44,818 nucleotides of DNA from Corynebacterium glyciniphilum AJ 3170. Its GTDB lineage: Bacteria > Actinomycetota > Actinomycetes > Mycobacteriales > Mycobacteriaceae. Shown here in pieces: positions 43,996 through 44,818 of this stretch. The notes below the pieces were generated by a model that ran no database searches, was not told the origin of the DNA, and saw only the letters and a program-made list of their open reading frames with translations. Positions within the stretch are counted from its first letter, which is position 1. Every line of letters begins with the position of its first letter. The translations under genes were made by a program, and so were the position numbers. The DNA lies in contig NZ_VDYZ01000019.1 in the NCBI RefSeq assembly GCF_007673095.1, positions 1-44,818 on the forward strand. The letters run 5' to 3'.

Positions 43996-44818
43996 GTCGC
44001 GTGTCGTTAGTTCCTAAATGGTTCGTGGTGTGGGAGAATGAATCATGCCCAACAACCCCGCACCCGCCCTGATCCTGCGCGACGGCGACAAGGAGATTCT
44101 GGAGTCCTGGACCCGGTCGACAACGATCAAAGCAGGGCTGGTGCAGCGGGCACGGATTATTCTGCTGGCTGCCGACGGGATGGCCAACGCGCACATCGCC
44201 GAATCGGTCGGTACCACCACCACCTCGGTGTGGAAGTGGCGCAACCGCTACCGCGAAGTCGGTATTGACGGTCTTGGTGATGCGGCCCGCTCAGGCCGGC
44301 CAAAACAGGTCAGCGACCTGGACATCGTGTACGCCACCTTGGCCCGTCCTCCGAAGAAGTACGGGGTAACCCACTGGTCATCCCGGCTGCTGGGTCAGCA
44401 TCTCGGATTGGGCAACGCGACAGTCTCGCGGGCCTGGCGGGCCTACGGAGTCCAACCCTGGAAGGCGGAGACCTTCAAGTTCTCCACCGACCCCGAGTTG
44501 GTCGCCAAGGTCACCGATGTTGTCGGACTGTATCTGGCCCCGCCGGACAATGCGATTGTGCTGTGCGTCGATGAGAAGTCCCAGATCCAGGCACTCGACC
44601 GCACCGCGCCGATGTTGCCGATGCGTATCGGGGATGCTGAGAAACACACCCACGACTACAAACGCCACGGTACGACCACCCTGTTCGCCGCACTGGAGGT
44701 TGCCACCGGGACTGTCACCGGTGCGGTGAAGCCGAAGCACCGCCGCAGCGAGTTCTTGAGCTTCCTGCGCCAGATCGACCGCGCCTACCCGGAACAGGAT
44801 CTGCACCTGGTGATGGAC
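43992..44818 (+). mobile_element. IS630-family insertion sequence (left part)
   Basis: This is the left end of an insertion sequence carrying the IS630-type transposase. The end is placed near 43990-43995, where the truncated minus-strand gene loses homology-like coding and TA dinucleotides, the family's target, occur (43989-43990, 43992-43993). The terminal inverted repeat cannot be confirmed because the right end lies outside the window. Confidence 0.65.
44045..44818 (+). CDS. IS630-family transposase (partial, runs off window)
   Basis: 258 codons are visible and the frame is open to the window edge. The N-terminus has a helix-turn-helix region (AHIAESVGTTTTSVWKWRNR), followed by the linker GLGDAARSGRPKQVSDLDIV and a second HTH-like part (GLGNATVSRAWRAYG). 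The DDE catalytic domain then begins. The first catalytic Asp is in VLCVDEKSQIQALDR. The second is probably the final residue of the window, in HLVMD. The Glu lies beyond the edge. IS630 transposases insert at TA by cut and paste. The ATG at 44045 is the likely start. Confidence 0.92.
   Translation, partial: MPNNPAPALILRDGDKEILESWTRSTTIKAGLVQRARIILLAADGMANAHIAESVGTTTTSVWKWRNRYREVGIDGLGDAARSGRPKQVSDLDIVYATLARPPKKYGVTHWSSRLLGQHLGLGNATVSRAWRAYGVQPWKAETFKFSTDPELVAKVTDVVGLYLAPPDNAIVLCVDEKSQIQALDRTAPMLPMRIGDAEKHTHDYKRHGTTTLFAALEVATGTVTGAVKPKHRRSEFLSFLRQIDRAYPEQDLHLVMD

Overview
The window is a stretch of high-GC actinobacterial chromosome. Gene order, protein families and codon use point to the Mycobacteriales, most likely a high-GC Corynebacterium. 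The backbone gpsA-ddl-DUF3515-thiL-ung-DAK-recG-rsmD-coaD, then the DivIVA-like gene-yceD-rnc-mutM-acyP-smc-ftsY-amt-ffh-rpsP-rimM-trmD-rplS, is the order I recall from Mycobacterium tuberculosis and Corynebacterium glutamicum (from memory, not searched). No rRNA, tRNA or CRISPR array was seen.

Regions. 1-11.2 kb: a VOC protein, a MutT1-type Nudix/histidine-phosphatase fusion, gpsA, ddl, a membrane-anchored DUF3515 protein, and the compact thiL-ung-DAK2-recG operon. 11.2-15.6 kb: a tiny biotinyl-type carrier, rsmD, coaD, a DivIVA-like coiled-coil protein, yceD, rnc and mutM. 15.4-20 kb is accessory: two near-identical copies of the mutM 3' end flank an MNT nucleotidyltransferase and its broken HEPN partner. 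They are followed by a winged-helix regulator with a palindromic operator, a wrecked serine hydrolase, an unrecognised 424-residue protein and a secreted SGNH hydrolase. 20-34 kb: an alanine/glycine:cation symporter, acyP, smc, an unrecognised 1214-residue protein, ftsY with a long Pro-Glu repeat, amt and ffh. 34-42 kb: rpsP, gdhA, rimM, trmD, two small unknown genes, tex and rplS. 42.4 kb to the end: a Schlafen-type AlbA_2 protein, a truncated gene remnant and an IS630-family transposase cut by the window edge.

How the genes work together. ftsY and ffh encode the two GTPases of co-translational membrane targeting. smc, the DivIVA-like protein and rnc belong to chromosome, cell-pole and RNA maintenance. 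mutT1, ung, mutM and recG are DNA-protection genes. rpsP, rimM, trmD, rplS and rsmD serve ribosome and tRNA maturation. amt and gdhA take up and assimilate ammonium, but the PII genes glnK and glnD that I expect beside amt are absent.

The strongest sequence-wide pattern is a recurring start architecture. A TANNNT-like -10 hexamer lies only 6-8 nt before the start codon, with no separate Shine-Dalgarno site, at about 18-19 genes. This implies leaderless transcripts. In three cases the upstream stop codon is itself the first triplet of that hexamer. The most unusual locus is the split mutM 3' end carrying the MNT/HEPN toxin-antitoxin remnant.
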